Assembly: GCA_947073495.1 (NCBI GenBank)
Contig: CAMTMX010000014.1
Location: 1 to 45,564 of the forward strand
Reading direction: 5' to 3'
Source: an uncultured Porphyromonadaceae bacterium
GTDB taxonomy: Bacteria > Bacteroidota > Bacteroidia > Bacteroidales > Muribaculaceae
DNA: 45,564 nucleotides
In this document: piece by piece, positions 23,659-34,300 of the stretch
How positions within the stretch are numbered: position 1 is the stretch's first letter
Layout: every line of letters starts with the position of its first letter
The notes under the pieces: generated by a model
Told to the model about the DNA's origin: nothing
What the model saw: the letters and a program-made list of their open reading frames with translations, nothing else
Databases searched by the model: none
Made by a program: the position numbers and the translations under genes

Positions 23659-25509
23659 TCAATTTATTATATCGGGATTGAGAAGTCCGAAATAAATAAG
23701 GCCGAACAATCCTGAATTCCATCCTTGAAGTTTAAATCCAAGGTTTTTTCCCGTACGACTGTTGATATGTTCGTTGGGTGACCAGTCTCCCGATTTTACA
23801 AGATCGGCTTCTGCCACTATCTTAATTAGATTGATTGCTTCATTCTTATAGCCGAGTTTTAAGCGTGCCCAATCGTCCATAAAACTGACCCATGGCCATA
23901 CGCCTCCATTATGGTAGGTGCCTGGTTCATAGCCAAATTCTTCCGGATAATATGGGAATGTTTCACAAATTCCAAATTTTGTTAAGTTGTTGCTATTAAG
24001 CGTTTTTATAATGGAGTGTGATCTGTCTTCCGGAACTACATCAAACATTATTCCAATTGTCTGGTCTTGTAAAATCTTATCGTTGACACTTCCGTCTTTC
24101 CAAATCTGGCAATAATATCTTCCATTCCATAAACCACCTTCCTGAGTAGATTTATTAATAAAATCATATCCTTTTTTATATGCATTGTAATATTTTGTCA
24201 GAGCCACATCATCATTGCAAGTTTTTGCCATTGATTGCATCTCTTTTAGCGCAGCCAGATAGATTAATCCGGAAAAAGGAGAATATAATCTATCTTCCAC
24301 TCCTTTCACATCTTTCCAATCGCCCCAAAAGGAAACTTGCATCGGAAGTCCATTCCCATTTTTATCGCGTGAAATAAGCCAATCCATGACATTTTTTAAT
24401 GAGGGCCACCATTTTTTCAAATCCGAGGTGTTATGATAGAGCTTGTGGTAACGTGAAGTCCTAAGTATTAAAAATGCATTTATATCAAGGTCATCCTCCC
24501 TTTCAATAAGAGGGAGAATAGTGGTAGGCATCTTTCCCGAAGCTTTTACAGCATTAATACTTTCTTCGATAATTTTCCGTTCAGTATCTTTAAACAAGAC
24601 AAGATGTAACCATGATGTCCAATAGCTATCTCTTTGATTAAGTTCACAATATCCCATATTGACAATTTCATTGTTTTTAGTGCATTTTGTTAATGAAATA
24701 CCTGGAATCATATACCATCTAAGATAAGAATCCAATTCTTTATCATTAGTTGATGGGATAGCATTGGCGAAATTATTTGTTCTTATATGAAGATCATTCC
24801 ATATTTTATATACATGGGTGGAAATTGCTTTATTTGAATCATAGTCGTTTGCCGTAATCCAGTTTTTATCAAAAAAGGTAATTAGTATTTTAATATTTTT
24901 TGTACTTCCCGGTTTCATTGATAGATTTAAATCAAGAGTGTTGCCGGACGAAGAAGAGGATGCATCGGTGGTTATCATGCAGTCATTATTGTTCATTCCT
25001 GTAAAAAGGTTTGTTTTTACGGGAATGAATCCGGTCATTTTATTAGGAGAAACCTGTATAGTAAAATCTTCAGTTTTTTTACCTCCTTTAATTTCCATTT
25101 CTATCATTGCAACCGGTAAAGCGGACGTGGTCAGATCATTGATTGCAATAGGACAAAAGAGAGTCGTTTTTATTGATGAAGAAATTAAAGGAGAGCTGGA
25201 ATATTCACCTTTTACGAAGGGAAATGATCGCTCTACATTAGTTTTGGAAAAAGATGAGAAAGGGTGACTTTCATTATTTTTTTTGATACTAAATTCCACG
25301 CCACCCATATCTTCTAGCCATTCTCCTAATTCTCCTGGATTACGAAGTATATTCCCTATGAAATCACCATTTGCAGAAGCATTTAAGGTCAGGGCAAAAT
25401 TAGCTATAGGATACCCGTCGATAGTCGTGGCATTCTGGTCGGTATTACCTTTTACCATAAGAGGAAAAAGGATTGCAATCAAGGTGATTGATATGTTTAA
25501 AATTTTCAT
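23659..25509 (-). CDS. Putative (alpha/alpha)6-barrel glycoside hydrolase, family unassigned
   Basis: Exported protein of 616 aa (signal peptide 1-21). Residues about 25-225 look like a beta-rich N-terminal domain; residues about 240-615 look like a six-hairpin (alpha/alpha)6 barrel. Motifs resembling GH63, GH116 and debranching-enzyme-like barrels are NQRDSYWTSWLHLVLF, EREDDLDINAF, SFWGDWKDV and YHNGGVWPWVSFMDDWARLKLG. Acidic residues in EREDD and in SFWGDW/CETFPYYPEEF are catalytic candidates. It starts two bases after the FecR stop, so it is probably translationally coupled and part of the locus transcript. I cannot assign a GH family or a linkage. Confidence 0.65.
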   Translation of the reverse strand: MKILNISITLIAILFPLMVKGNTDQNATTIDGYPIANFALTLNASANGDFIGNILRNPGELGEWLEDMGGVEFSIKKNNESHPFSSFSKTNVERSFPFVKGEYSSSPLISSSIKTTLFCPIAINDLTTSALPVAMIEMEIKGGKKTEDFTIQVSPNKMTGFIPVKTNLFTGMNNNDCMITTDASSSSSGNTLDLNLSMKPGSTKNIKILITFFDKNWITANDYDSNKAISTHVYKIWNDLHIRTNNFANAIPSTNDKELDSYLRWYMIPGISLTKCTKNNEIVNMGYCELNQRDSYWTSWLHLVLFKDTERKIIEESINAVKASGKMPTTILPLIEREDDLDINAFLILRTSRYHKLYHNTSDLKKWWPSLKNVMDWLISRDKNGNGLPMQVSFWGDWKDVKGVEDRLYSPFSGLIYLAALKEMQSMAKTCNDDVALTKYYNAYKKGYDFINKSTQEGGLWNGRYYCQIWKDGSVNDKILQDQTIGIMFDVVPEDRSHSIIKTLNSNNLTKFGICETFPYYPEEFGYEPGTYHNGGVWPWVSFMDDWARLKLGYKNEAINLIKIVAEADLVKSGDWSPNEHINSRTGKNLGFKLQGWNSGLFGLIYFGLLNPDIIN

Positions 25510-25511
25510 GG

Positions 25512-26507
25512 TCAGTATATTGTTATTATGTTTTCTTCAATTTTATAATTTATATCAAAAGAGATTTTTAATATGTCAAGAATATCTGTTAAAGATTCAT
25601 TATCAGTAAATCGTCCTGTAACAATCCGATTATTAATCTTTTTATTTTTTATGATAACACTACAACGAAATCTACGTTCTAAAGCTTTACAAAGATCATA
25701 AACCGTTGATTGTCGAAAACGCAATTCTCCGTTCGACCAACCTGCCACATTGACTGGGTCAAACGGTATTATTTCCATGCTATTGTCTTTTTTGTTTAAT
25801 ACAGCTTCACTCAAAGGTTCAAGACGACAGATAGTTTTGTCTTCGTCAGTGTCAATCTTAACAGAACCGGAAATAAGACTTACTATAAGATTTTTTTCAT
25901 CGGAGTAATCTCTAACATTAAATTTTGTACCAAGTACTTTTATCTTAATATTACCTGACGATACAATGAAGGCTTTTTTTTCGTCACGATGGATGTCAAA
26001 CAAAGCTTCCCCTATAAGAGATATTTTTCGATCGGTCTTATTAAAATCTCCAGGATAATAAGTGACACTACTGCCAGCATTTAAGATAACTGATGAACTG
26101 TCGGGGAGAATAACTTTTGAAGGTGAATTTATTGAGGTGAACGTAACCGGACTTATAGTTTCTATAGACTGTCTATTGCCTGCAAAATATATTACAGACG
26201 CGACTGTAATGATCAATAATAATGATGCAACTATAGAGATGAGCGAATTCAATCGGGGAAATTTTTTAGATGTTCTCAGACATTCTTCAGGAAGGGAAAA
26301 CATTTTATCATACATTTTCGATTGTATGTCGTTTTTAATGTTGTTGCATTGCTCTTGGTCACATTTAAGTTTTATCCCTTTAATAATATCGAATACATCT
26401 TTATCTTCTTCCGATATTATACAATCATCATGAATAAACTCTGCATTCTCTTCAGAAGAAAAGAAGTCAGCTAATTTTTTCCATCTATTTTCGTAACCGT
26501 TATTCAT
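25512..26507 (-). CDS. FecR-family anti-sigma factor
   Basis: Single-pass inner-membrane regulator of 331 aa. It has a cytosolic N-terminus (1-85) that should bind the partner sigma, one transmembrane segment near 88-110 (SLISIVASLLLIITVASVIYFA), a periplasmic FecR domain (about 130-225, with VILPDSSSVILNAGSSVTYY and GTKFNVRDY), and a C-terminal DUF4974 domain (about 255-331) of the type that contacts the STN domain of the outer-membrane transporter. It is seven bases after the ECF sigma stop. Together with the STN-bearing SusC at 31312-34512 it gives the standard trans-envelope relay. Confidence 0.92.
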   Translation of the reverse strand: MNNGYENRWKKLADFFSSEENAEFIHDDCIISEEDKDVFDIIKGIKLKCDQEQCNNIKNDIQSKMYDKMFSLPEECLRTSKKFPRLNSLISIVASLLLIITVASVIYFAGNRQSIETISPVTFTSINSPSKVILPDSSSVILNAGSSVTYYPGDFNKTDRKISLIGEALFDIHRDEKKAFIVSSGNIKIKVLGTKFNVRDYSDEKNLIVSLISGSVKIDTDEDKTICRLEPLSEAVLNKKDNSMEIIPFDPVNVAGWSNGELRFRQSTVYDLCKALERRFRCSVIIKNKKINNRIVTGRFTDNESLTDILDILKISFDINYKIEENIITIY

Positions 26508-26514
26508 GTCTGTG

Positions 26515-27081
26515 TTATCTTGATATTGAATTAAGATATTCTTTTATCACAATTCCTATTTTTTTCAAAGCTATACAAACTTGTGTTTGTACCGTACGCT
26601 CTGAAATAGAAAGAATTTCTGCCACATCCTTATATTTCATTCTTTCTTCTTTTATCATAAAAAATATAAGTCGGCAACGTTTGGGTAAGGAATTTATGGC
26701 GAGTTCCACTACATCTTCCAGTTCGGAATGAAGTAAGCGTTGCTCTGGAGTGGAATTATCCGCAATTTCAGCCGATAAAATATTATCAAGCTTTATCTGT
26801 TGATGACGATTCCAATCGTTTATATAATGTAAAGATCTGTTTTTTATACATATAAAAAGATAATTTTCATATTTTTGAATATTGGGTAAGTTTTCTCTAT
26901 GTTGCCATATATAGGCATAAACATCAGAGATAATGTCTTTACAAAGTTCCTGATTGGAAACAAAATAATTGACATATCTAAACGCCGAGGAATATGTATA
27001 GTCGAAAAAAAGCTGGAACGCGCGAGGATCGTTCGTTGCAATTCTTTCGAACAAAGATTTCATGTCAATAGGGTTCTTCAT
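26515..27081 (-). CDS. ECF-type RNA polymerase sigma factor
   Basis: A 188-aa ECF sigma of the Bacteroidota PUL type. Region 2 is at about 20-85 (AFRYVNYFV, ELCKDIISDVYAYIWQ) and region 4 at about 120-180 (SLPKRCRLIFFMIKEERMKYKDVAEILSISERTVQ, read in two parts, with a helix-turn-helix). It is expected to be held by the FecR protein encoded next and to activate the glycan locus when substrate occupies the SusC/SusD complex. It is encoded inside the locus, after the GH31 gene, rather than upstream of susC as is more usual. A perfect 34-bp palindrome sits just before its start. Confidence 0.92.
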   Translation of the reverse strand: MKNPIDMKSLFERIATNDPRAFQLFFDYTYSSAFRYVNYFVSNQELCKDIISDVYAYIWQHRENLPNIQKYENYLFICIKNRSLHYINDWNRHQQIKLDNILSAEIADNSTPEQRLLHSELEDVVELAINSLPKRCRLIFFMIKEERMKYKDVAEILSISERTVQTQVCIALKKIGIVIKEYLNSISR

Positions 27082-27098
27082 GAAACATTAATATTTTA

Positions 27099-27132
27099 CA
27101 AGTGAATGCTTTTATATAAAAGCATTCACTTG
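27099..27132. other. Perfect 34-bp palindrome between GH31 and the sigma gene
   Basis: Arms CAAGTGAATGCTTTTAT (27099-27115) and ATAAAAGCATTCACTTG (27116-27132) are exact reverse complements with no spacer. No T-run follows on the - strand. It lies 18 bases upstream of the sigma ATG, where it could be an operator, a partial terminator or an mRNA processing site. Confidence 0.75.
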
Positions 27133-27142
27133 ATAATTAAGT

Positions 27143-29755
27143 TTATTGACTATTGTCAACTCCTATACTTTGAAGAAACCAAGATCTTGCTTTATCATTC
27201 ATAGGCTGTCTTTCAATCACATTCCTGATATCCGAAAAGTTTTTACGGAAGGCGGATAAAAGTTCCTGATTATTATTAGGATACCATTTCAGGGCTTCAT
27301 AAATTGTAGACATCGGTCCGAAATCCTGGTCTACACAAAGACCTGCAGATAAGTTTTTTAAATTGCCAAATGTGTTTACAAAGCGTTTCATTGACCCGAT
27401 TATGCCGTCGGTAATCTCTGAATTATCAGGAAATTCTATCTCAATAATTCTTTTTTTGTCACATGATTCCAATGGGAGTTTGACAACAGCACACAATTGT
27501 TCGGGAATATACTCATATGAAGCTTCAATACCGTCTATACGTACAGCGTCCGGTCTTAGAGTTGCCGGAGTCCTCACTTCAAACAATCGGGAATCAGGCA
27601 TATCTTTGTATTTCCCTTTTCTCGGGTTAATGACTACAGTGAGCTTATTGCCGATTTTTATTGAAGAAACATCTGTAGTGGCAAATTCTGAATCATAGTT
27701 GTCATCATCACCATAATCTTCATAGATTGTAAAATCTCCATTTTGTCCGGGATAGATGGTAAGTGCGATCGGAACATCGTTATCCTTGAGTGTTTTCACT
27801 TCCTCTGCATAATAGGGAATGATGGATCCTGCTTTTATATAGACAGGAATTTCATCGAGTGCGAATTTTCTTGTGTAGGTAGAGTTCCCCTTAAGCATTG
27901 TGCCGGTTGCATTTTCATACCATTCACCTTCTGGAAGCCAGATATCGATAGAGGCAAAACCGTTATTTCCCGGTTTGGTGATAGGATATACTATCATGTT
28001 ATCACCGAACATATACTGGTTTTTTAATTTATAAGAAGCATCAGTGTCGGGATAATCAAAATACATAGGCCTACAAATTGAAATCCCTGTGTCATGACTC
28101 TTTCGGGCCATTGAATAAATGTAGGGATGCATTTCATAACGTCTTTGAATAGACTTCCTCAATGCATTCATTGTATTAATATCGAATCTCCAAGGTTCTT
28201 TTACAAGTTTGGCATTCTTGTTTGAATGAGTTCTCATTATAGGGCTGTATGCACCAAACTGAAGCCATCTTATATAAAGTTCAGGATCGGGGATAGTGTC
28301 TCCATCAAGGTAATGCCCTCCCAGGTCATGGCTCCAGAAGCCATAACATACATTGGCGGCTGTTGCTGTGAAGTAGGGGAGAAAGTCAAGAGATTTCCAG
28401 GTCACATAATTATCTCCTGAAAAACCTATCTGGTAGCGATGGTTGCCTAACCCTCCCCAACGGTGATAGATAAGAGGACGACCATTATTTTCCTGTTTCA
28501 TTTTGGTGAAAAAAGTATAATTCAGCCAAAAAGTGTTATTGAGATTTTTTATAACCGGATCATTGGGTTCTTGTTGCCAGTCAAGCCACCAGAAGGACAC
28601 CCCATCTTTTTTCATAGGGTCAAGAATATGTTTAAAGATACTCTTAATGAATTGTTTGTCGGATGATATCCATGGAACGTCTTTTCCTGTAGAAGGGTCT
28701 ATTCCATTTTCTTTGGCAATTTCAGGATAAGTAGCCTCAAAACGTTTTACACCATCTGCGGGGTGAAGGTTAAGAGTGACTTTTAGATTCCTGTCGCGAA
28801 GACTATTAAGAAATTTTTCAGGATGTGGAAACAAACGCCGATTCCAGGTCCATCCTGTCCAACCACCATGTTCAGCATCGGTATAGTGCCAGTCCATATC
28901 GATCACAAGCACATCGATAGGTATATTGTATTGGGAAAAATTATCGAGAAGTTCGTTAATTTCATGTTCTGAATATGCCCACCATCTTGACCACCAGTAA
29001 CCGAATGCGTAGCGTGGAGGTAATGGAATTTTACCGGATAAGAGTGTGAAATCCGAGATGGCATTTTTATAGTCATTTCCATAAGCAAGGAAATACCAAT
29101 CTGTGGCACCTTTTTTCTTTTTTCGCTCCTTGACCCATTCGAATTCCTTGTCATTGTCAAATAACAGATTATCCGAATCGTCAATTAATGTCCAACCGTC
29201 ACGCGCCAAAAGACCTTCATCCAGACTACCTTGTTCGATTTTTGTGGAGTTATCATCTTCCCTGATTATGATATCTTGCCCGTCCCATCCGTCAAGAGTG
29301 TGGGTAGTGCCTAAAAGATTGTATTTCTGTGACATTCCCGGCGTCCATTTAAATGATTTGACACCTGGAGCTGAACTTATTGAAAGATTTTTTTCCGAGA
29401 ATGGATGATTACTTTTGATATAAGACAACACCATTTTTTTTGTCTTGATGGTCACTGTCTTGTCGTCTACCATAGTTTCCACTTTTGTTTCCGGGTAGAT
29501 TCTATTGACAGCTACAAAAGTTTTGTCGTCTATGAATTTGCCATTCGGATCATATTCAAGTCGAATCATTCCATCAGAAACAACCGTGAATCTTACATGT
29601 TTGTCGCGATACACGACACCATCAGTTGTTTTTACACCCGACTCTGTTGATGATTCGTCTAATGGAGAAGATACCTGGGTTGCCGATATGGACGATGATA
29701 CTATCATCGTCCATACTGACAAAATAAAAGCCTGTTTAATATAGCTTAACATCAT
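27143..29755 (-). CDS. GH31 alpha-glucosidase-type glycoside hydrolase
   Basis: Exported retaining glycosidase of 870 aa (signal peptide about 1-25). An N-terminal galactose-mutarotase-like domain is followed by the GH31 catalytic barrel from about residue 240 (PLPPRYAFGYWWSRW), with IDVLVIDMDWHYTD, nucleophile Asp392 in WWLDWQQEP, acid/base Asp448 in FSGDN, and YSPIMRTHSNKN. A DUF5110-like beta domain follows (about 690-775). The last 80 residues or so are an extension I do not recognise. Likely activity is on alpha-glucosides; the linkage cannot be read. It is six bases after susD and is followed by the sigma gene. Confidence 0.9.
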   Translation of the reverse strand: MMLSYIKQAFILSVWTMIVSSSISATQVSSPLDESSTESGVKTTDGVVYRDKHVRFTVVSDGMIRLEYDPNGKFIDDKTFVAVNRIYPETKVETMVDDKTVTIKTKKMVLSYIKSNHPFSEKNLSISSAPGVKSFKWTPGMSQKYNLLGTTHTLDGWDGQDIIIREDDNSTKIEQGSLDEGLLARDGWTLIDDSDNLLFDNDKEFEWVKERKKKKGATDWYFLAYGNDYKNAISDFTLLSGKIPLPPRYAFGYWWSRWWAYSEHEINELLDNFSQYNIPIDVLVIDMDWHYTDAEHGGWTGWTWNRRLFPHPEKFLNSLRDRNLKVTLNLHPADGVKRFEATYPEIAKENGIDPSTGKDVPWISSDKQFIKSIFKHILDPMKKDGVSFWWLDWQQEPNDPVIKNLNNTFWLNYTFFTKMKQENNGRPLIYHRWGGLGNHRYQIGFSGDNYVTWKSLDFLPYFTATAANVCYGFWSHDLGGHYLDGDTIPDPELYIRWLQFGAYSPIMRTHSNKNAKLVKEPWRFDINTMNALRKSIQRRYEMHPYIYSMARKSHDTGISICRPMYFDYPDTDASYKLKNQYMFGDNMIVYPITKPGNNGFASIDIWLPEGEWYENATGTMLKGNSTYTRKFALDEIPVYIKAGSIIPYYAEEVKTLKDNDVPIALTIYPGQNGDFTIYEDYGDDDNYDSEFATTDVSSIKIGNKLTVVINPRKGKYKDMPDSRLFEVRTPATLRPDAVRIDGIEASYEYIPEQLCAVVKLPLESCDKKRIIEIEFPDNSEITDGIIGSMKRFVNTFGNLKNLSAGLCVDQDFGPMSTIYEALKWYPNNNQELLSAFRKNFSDIRNVIERQPMNDKARSWFLQSIGVDNSQ

Positions 29756-29761
29756 TATCTA

Positions 29762-31291
29762 TCAATATCCTGGGTTCTGTTTTAGATTATTGTTTTTATC
29801 AAGTTCCTGCTGAGGAATCGGAAAAATGCCACGATAGTCGGGTGTCACTGTTTCCTTTTCCCACCAGGTGCCGGTAAAGAAAGATCCAAAACGGATCATG
29901 TCTGTACGGCGGTGATCTTCAAATATGAATTCCTTTTTAAGTTCATTCTCTATAAGTGTAAGATCGATCAAGGCAGGTGTATTTATATGAGCTCTCGTGC
30001 GGATTTGCTCTATGAGAGGTCTTGCGTTTTCGGGCTGATTCAATCTTACATAACACTCTGCTTCCATCAGGAGAACTTCTGCATAACGCATCACTACAAG
30101 ATCATGGTCTCGTTCCCAATCTTCTCCATCAAGCATTTCATATTTATTCCAATGCACACCTTCGCATGCTCCGGCATCGAGTATGTCGGATATTTCATCT
30201 GTGAAACAAAGTGGTTGCAGTCCCGGCGTTTGGGGATCAGCATCAATCACGGTTCCGGTTCTGAGATCGATCTGGTCTCCAATAAGCATTGTTCCACGAC
30301 GCACGTCATTTTCATCAAATTGAGCATACAGACCGGGTTGTGCTACCATAGAGTTTCCTCCGCCATAGAAATTTCCTGTTGGAGAGATAGCCCAGCATTG
30401 TTCTTCATGAGTCAAAGCCCAATGGAGAAAATTCCCGCTCGTCCCCATTTTGTGGTCATAAGGAATAGCGAATATGATTTCCTTTGAAACTTGATTTTCA
30501 GTAAGGAAATTTGTAAAATAGTCCGGTTCCAGCTCGCCTTTTATTTTGAGACAGGCATCAAGACAGTCATTCCATCGAGGAGTGCCTGTGAAGACTTCGG
30601 AATTAAGGTATAGTCTTGCCAAAAGACAGTTTCCTGCATTTTGGGTCATTTTCCCATATCCTGTTTCCGGAAGAATAGGTATCACTTCCTTAAGCTCGTC
30701 TTCTATAAACTTGAAAACTTCTGCCCTTGATGAATTGGTTGGGAGAGAAAGATCTTTATAATCTTTAATGATGGGGACATTCCCGAACCAATCTATAAGA
30801 CGATAATATGCAAAAGCTCTTGTAGCACGGAGTTCGGCAAAAATCTTGTCTTTGGTTTCCTCATCAAGAGAAGAGTCTCCGACCTGTGATATAATCTGGT
30901 TCACTGTGGAGATAATGTTGTAGGCATAGCTCCATGCTCCGTTTATACATGTGTTGTTTGTTCCCCATTGATGACGTTTCAGTTCTACATATCTGCCGCC
31001 GTCATACCAGTCAGCTCCGTGGTTTCTTGCCGGCAATACCGCTTCGTCTGAAGAAAGCGCTGATATGAAATATACATATTCACTGAAAGCCATACCGCTT
31101 CCGCCAGTGAATCCCCCTCCTCGTAGTGACGCATATGCCGCCCCCACAATAGAGTTTATTTCTTTTTCAGTTTTACCGTATTCATCGGCAGCTACTTTAT
31201 CATAGAGATTTTCTGAAAGATTGGTGCATCCGGTTGACATCAATATCATACCACATGCAACAAAAAAATTGACACCTATATTTAATTTCAT
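29762..31291 (-). CDS. SusD/RagB-family surface glycan-binding lipoprotein
   Basis: Outer-membrane lipoprotein of 509 aa that caps the SusC barrel and binds the glycan. The lipobox STGC gives the lipidated Cys22. N-terminal SENLYDKV, RATRAFAYYRLIDWFGNVPI in the TPR region and the C-terminal signature RRTDMIRFG with a final NPGY are diagnostic. It starts 20 bases after the susC stop and ends six bases from GH31. A conventional SusD-like protein; ligand unknown. Confidence 0.95.
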   Translation of the reverse strand: MKLNIGVNFFVACGMILMSTGCTNLSENLYDKVAADEYGKTEKEINSIVGAAYASLRGGGFTGGSGMAFSEYVYFISALSSDEAVLPARNHGADWYDGGRYVELKRHQWGTNNTCINGAWSYAYNIISTVNQIISQVGDSSLDEETKDKIFAELRATRAFAYYRLIDWFGNVPIIKDYKDLSLPTNSSRAEVFKFIEDELKEVIPILPETGYGKMTQNAGNCLLARLYLNSEVFTGTPRWNDCLDACLKIKGELEPDYFTNFLTENQVSKEIIFAIPYDHKMGTSGNFLHWALTHEEQCWAISPTGNFYGGGNSMVAQPGLYAQFDENDVRRGTMLIGDQIDLRTGTVIDADPQTPGLQPLCFTDEISDILDAGACEGVHWNKYEMLDGEDWERDHDLVVMRYAEVLLMEAECYVRLNQPENARPLIEQIRTRAHINTPALIDLTLIENELKKEFIFEDHRRTDMIRFGSFFTGTWWEKETVTPDYRGIFPIPQQELDKNNNLKQNPGY

Positions 31292-31311
31292 AGCTATATT
31301 TTTTTATATAA

Positions 31312-34300
31312 TTAGATGGATATATTAAGTCCGAAAGAGAAGGTTCTCGGCATTGGATAAATTCCACCGAAATCAATTCCGGGACTTGACAATCCCGACA
31401 CACTGATTTCAGGGTCAATGCCGTTATAGCCGTTTATCACGAAGAGGTTTTCTGCTGTTGCATATACTCTCAGTCTGCTCAGACCAATTTTGGTTACTAT
31501 TTTTTGGGGAAGATTATAACCCAGGGTCACGCTCTGAAGTCTGAAAAATGATCCGTCTTCCAACCAATAATCTGAATAGACAGGCATTTTCTCTTTGATT
31601 CCACTGTTTGCGAATGTGTGGGTGATGTTGTAACTCGGCATTGCTGTGCTGAAACTTCTTGACATTTCAGCAACATTGAGTACTTTCTGACCGAAAAGTC
31701 CGTAACCGGCAAAACCGAGATCAAAATCGCGATATGTGAAATTCATTGAAAGTCCCATTGTGAGTTTTGGCTGGGAATTGCCTAATACTTGGGATTCTCC
31801 ATTGTTTGACAGAATAAAATTTCCATTTTCATCAATACCCTCGCAATGAGGTCCGTAGAAAGTACCTACAGGATATCCTTCTGCGATTATTTGAGAATAT
31901 ACGTTTGACATTCCCAATACTCCTTGAAGGTATCCGCTCAAAACGCGGTCGGTTTGGTAAACCTGGTTAGAAAGTTTATTGATTGTCTGTTTATTGTGAG
32001 CAAGGGTGAGGTTTGTGTCCCATGAAAAATTCTTTGTGTTTATTATGTTTGCTCCCAGAGTAAGCTCGATACCCTTATTCGTGAGGTCACCCACATTTGC
32101 AAGAATTTGCGAATAGAGATATGGAGGTGTAGGAACTTGATATGTGTAGAGTAGGTCGCTTGTCTTCTTATAATACCAGTCGAGCGTTACATCCAGACGG
32201 TTGAACAATCTGAGATCAAGACCTATATTGGTCTGGGCTGTAGATTCCCATTTAAGATCAGGATTTGGATTTTGGTTCACTTTGTATGATTTGATCCATT
32301 CTCCAAGAGAAGAATTGTAGAATACACCGCCACCTGTGCCCATCAGCATCATTGATTTGTATTCTCCGATACCTGCCTGATTTCCTGTGACACCATAGCC
32401 GACACGCAGTTTGAGATTCTGCAACCATTCGTGAGAATTATCCATAAATGATTCTTCAGATATTCTCCATGCCGCGGATATGGATGGGAATGTACCCCAC
32501 TTATGATTTTCTCCAAATCTTGAAGATCCGTCTCTACGGACTGTTGCCGTGAGGAAGTATTTGTGATCAAGATTATAGTTGGCTCTCCCGAAAAACGATA
32601 CGAGTTTAGCATCTCCCTTATATGAGCTCACGTCGTCAATGCGGTAGTCACTCCCTGATCCGAGGTTATTCCATAAAAAACTATCGGTGTCGAATTTACG
32701 TCTGGAGGCACCAAATCCCTCATACATATAATCAAGATAAGAATATCCAGCCATCAGACTGAGATTGTGCCTTTCATTAAACTGCTTATCATAATTAAGA
32801 TAGACTTCAATCTGCTTATTAGTGTAATCTGAAACACTGCGGGATGCATATCCACCTTCAGTGTTTTTATATGTATATGAAGGAGAATAGCTGTAGCCTT
32901 GATTGGTATTATACTCATAGGAAAGATTCACTGTAGCCTTAAGACCGTCTATAATTTCATACTGGGCTTTAGCATATCCCAAAAAATGTTTTCTTGTCGT
33001 TTCTGAAGTAGGCTCCTTATAAGATTCTATCGGGTTTATGCCGCTTGTAAGATAACCGCCCACTTGTTCTGTATAGTTTCCGTCTTCATCATAAACAGGG
33101 GCAGTAGGATTCATCCTATAAAGTTGGGTATAGATACCACTGTTCACGTTATGCATTTTATCAATGGTAGCATTGAGACTAAGTTCAAGTCTGAGCTTAT
33201 TATTCAGACCATATTGATACGCCGTCATACTTCCGTTAATGCGGTCAAGACTACTGTATTTCATTATGCCGTTGTTGTGCATATAATTTAGAGAGGCACG
33301 AAGACCATTTGTATCACTACCGTTGCTGAAAGAAACAGTATGAGACTGAGATATGCCCGTTCGTTGCACTTCTTTTTGCCAATCTGTGTTTGAACCATAG
33401 TCTACTGCATCAGCGATATTATTGATTCTTACATAGTCGCGCCATTCATTGGCTGAAAGCACATCAAGATTTTTAGAAGAATGAGCGATACCCATATATC
33501 CGTTATATTCAATACGCCTTCCCTTGTTTTCTCTGTTTGTGGTAACAATTATAACACCGTTTGCACCGCGCGAGCCATAGATGGCAGTGGCGGAAGCATC
33601 TTTCAATACATCCATCGAAACAATCTCGCTTGGTTGTACAGTGCTAAGATCCACGCCAGGAATTCCGTCAACTACTATGAGTGGACTATTGCTTGCAGAA
33701 AGAGATGTGCCCCCACGAAGTCTTATAGATGGAGAAGAAGAGGGATCGCCTCCTGTCTGCGAGACCACCAAACCCGCCACTTTTCCTTGTAGTAATTGTT
33801 CGGAAGTGGTAATTACACCTTTCTTAAAATCCTTAGCCGAAACAGAAGATATAGCACCCGTAAGATCTGATTTTCTGGAGACTCCATAACCGACGGCAAC
33901 CACAGTTACCTCATCAAGACTTACTGAAGACGGTTTAAGCTGCACGTTGATGACGGATTTGTTTACTGGAAGGGTCTGGGTCACATATCCTATATAAGAA
34001 AATGTGATGGTTCCCCCTTTTTTAGCAGATAGTTTATAACCGCCGTTAACATCGGTGGCTGTACCCGCTTTGTCACTGGTCATCACAGTGGCACCTATTA
34101 TAGGTTCCCCATTTTCATCTGTGACAGTACCTGAAACACTGATAAGTTGCTGGCTGTTTGTCTGGCTTGCATTTGATGTGCTTTTTTTAGCTCCGTTATT
34201 TGCATAAAGCACTATGTGACGATCCACTATTTTATAGGAGGTGCCCTTGTCAAGCACTTTATTTAATACAGAATTCACAGGCGTGTTGCTGACATCCAGG

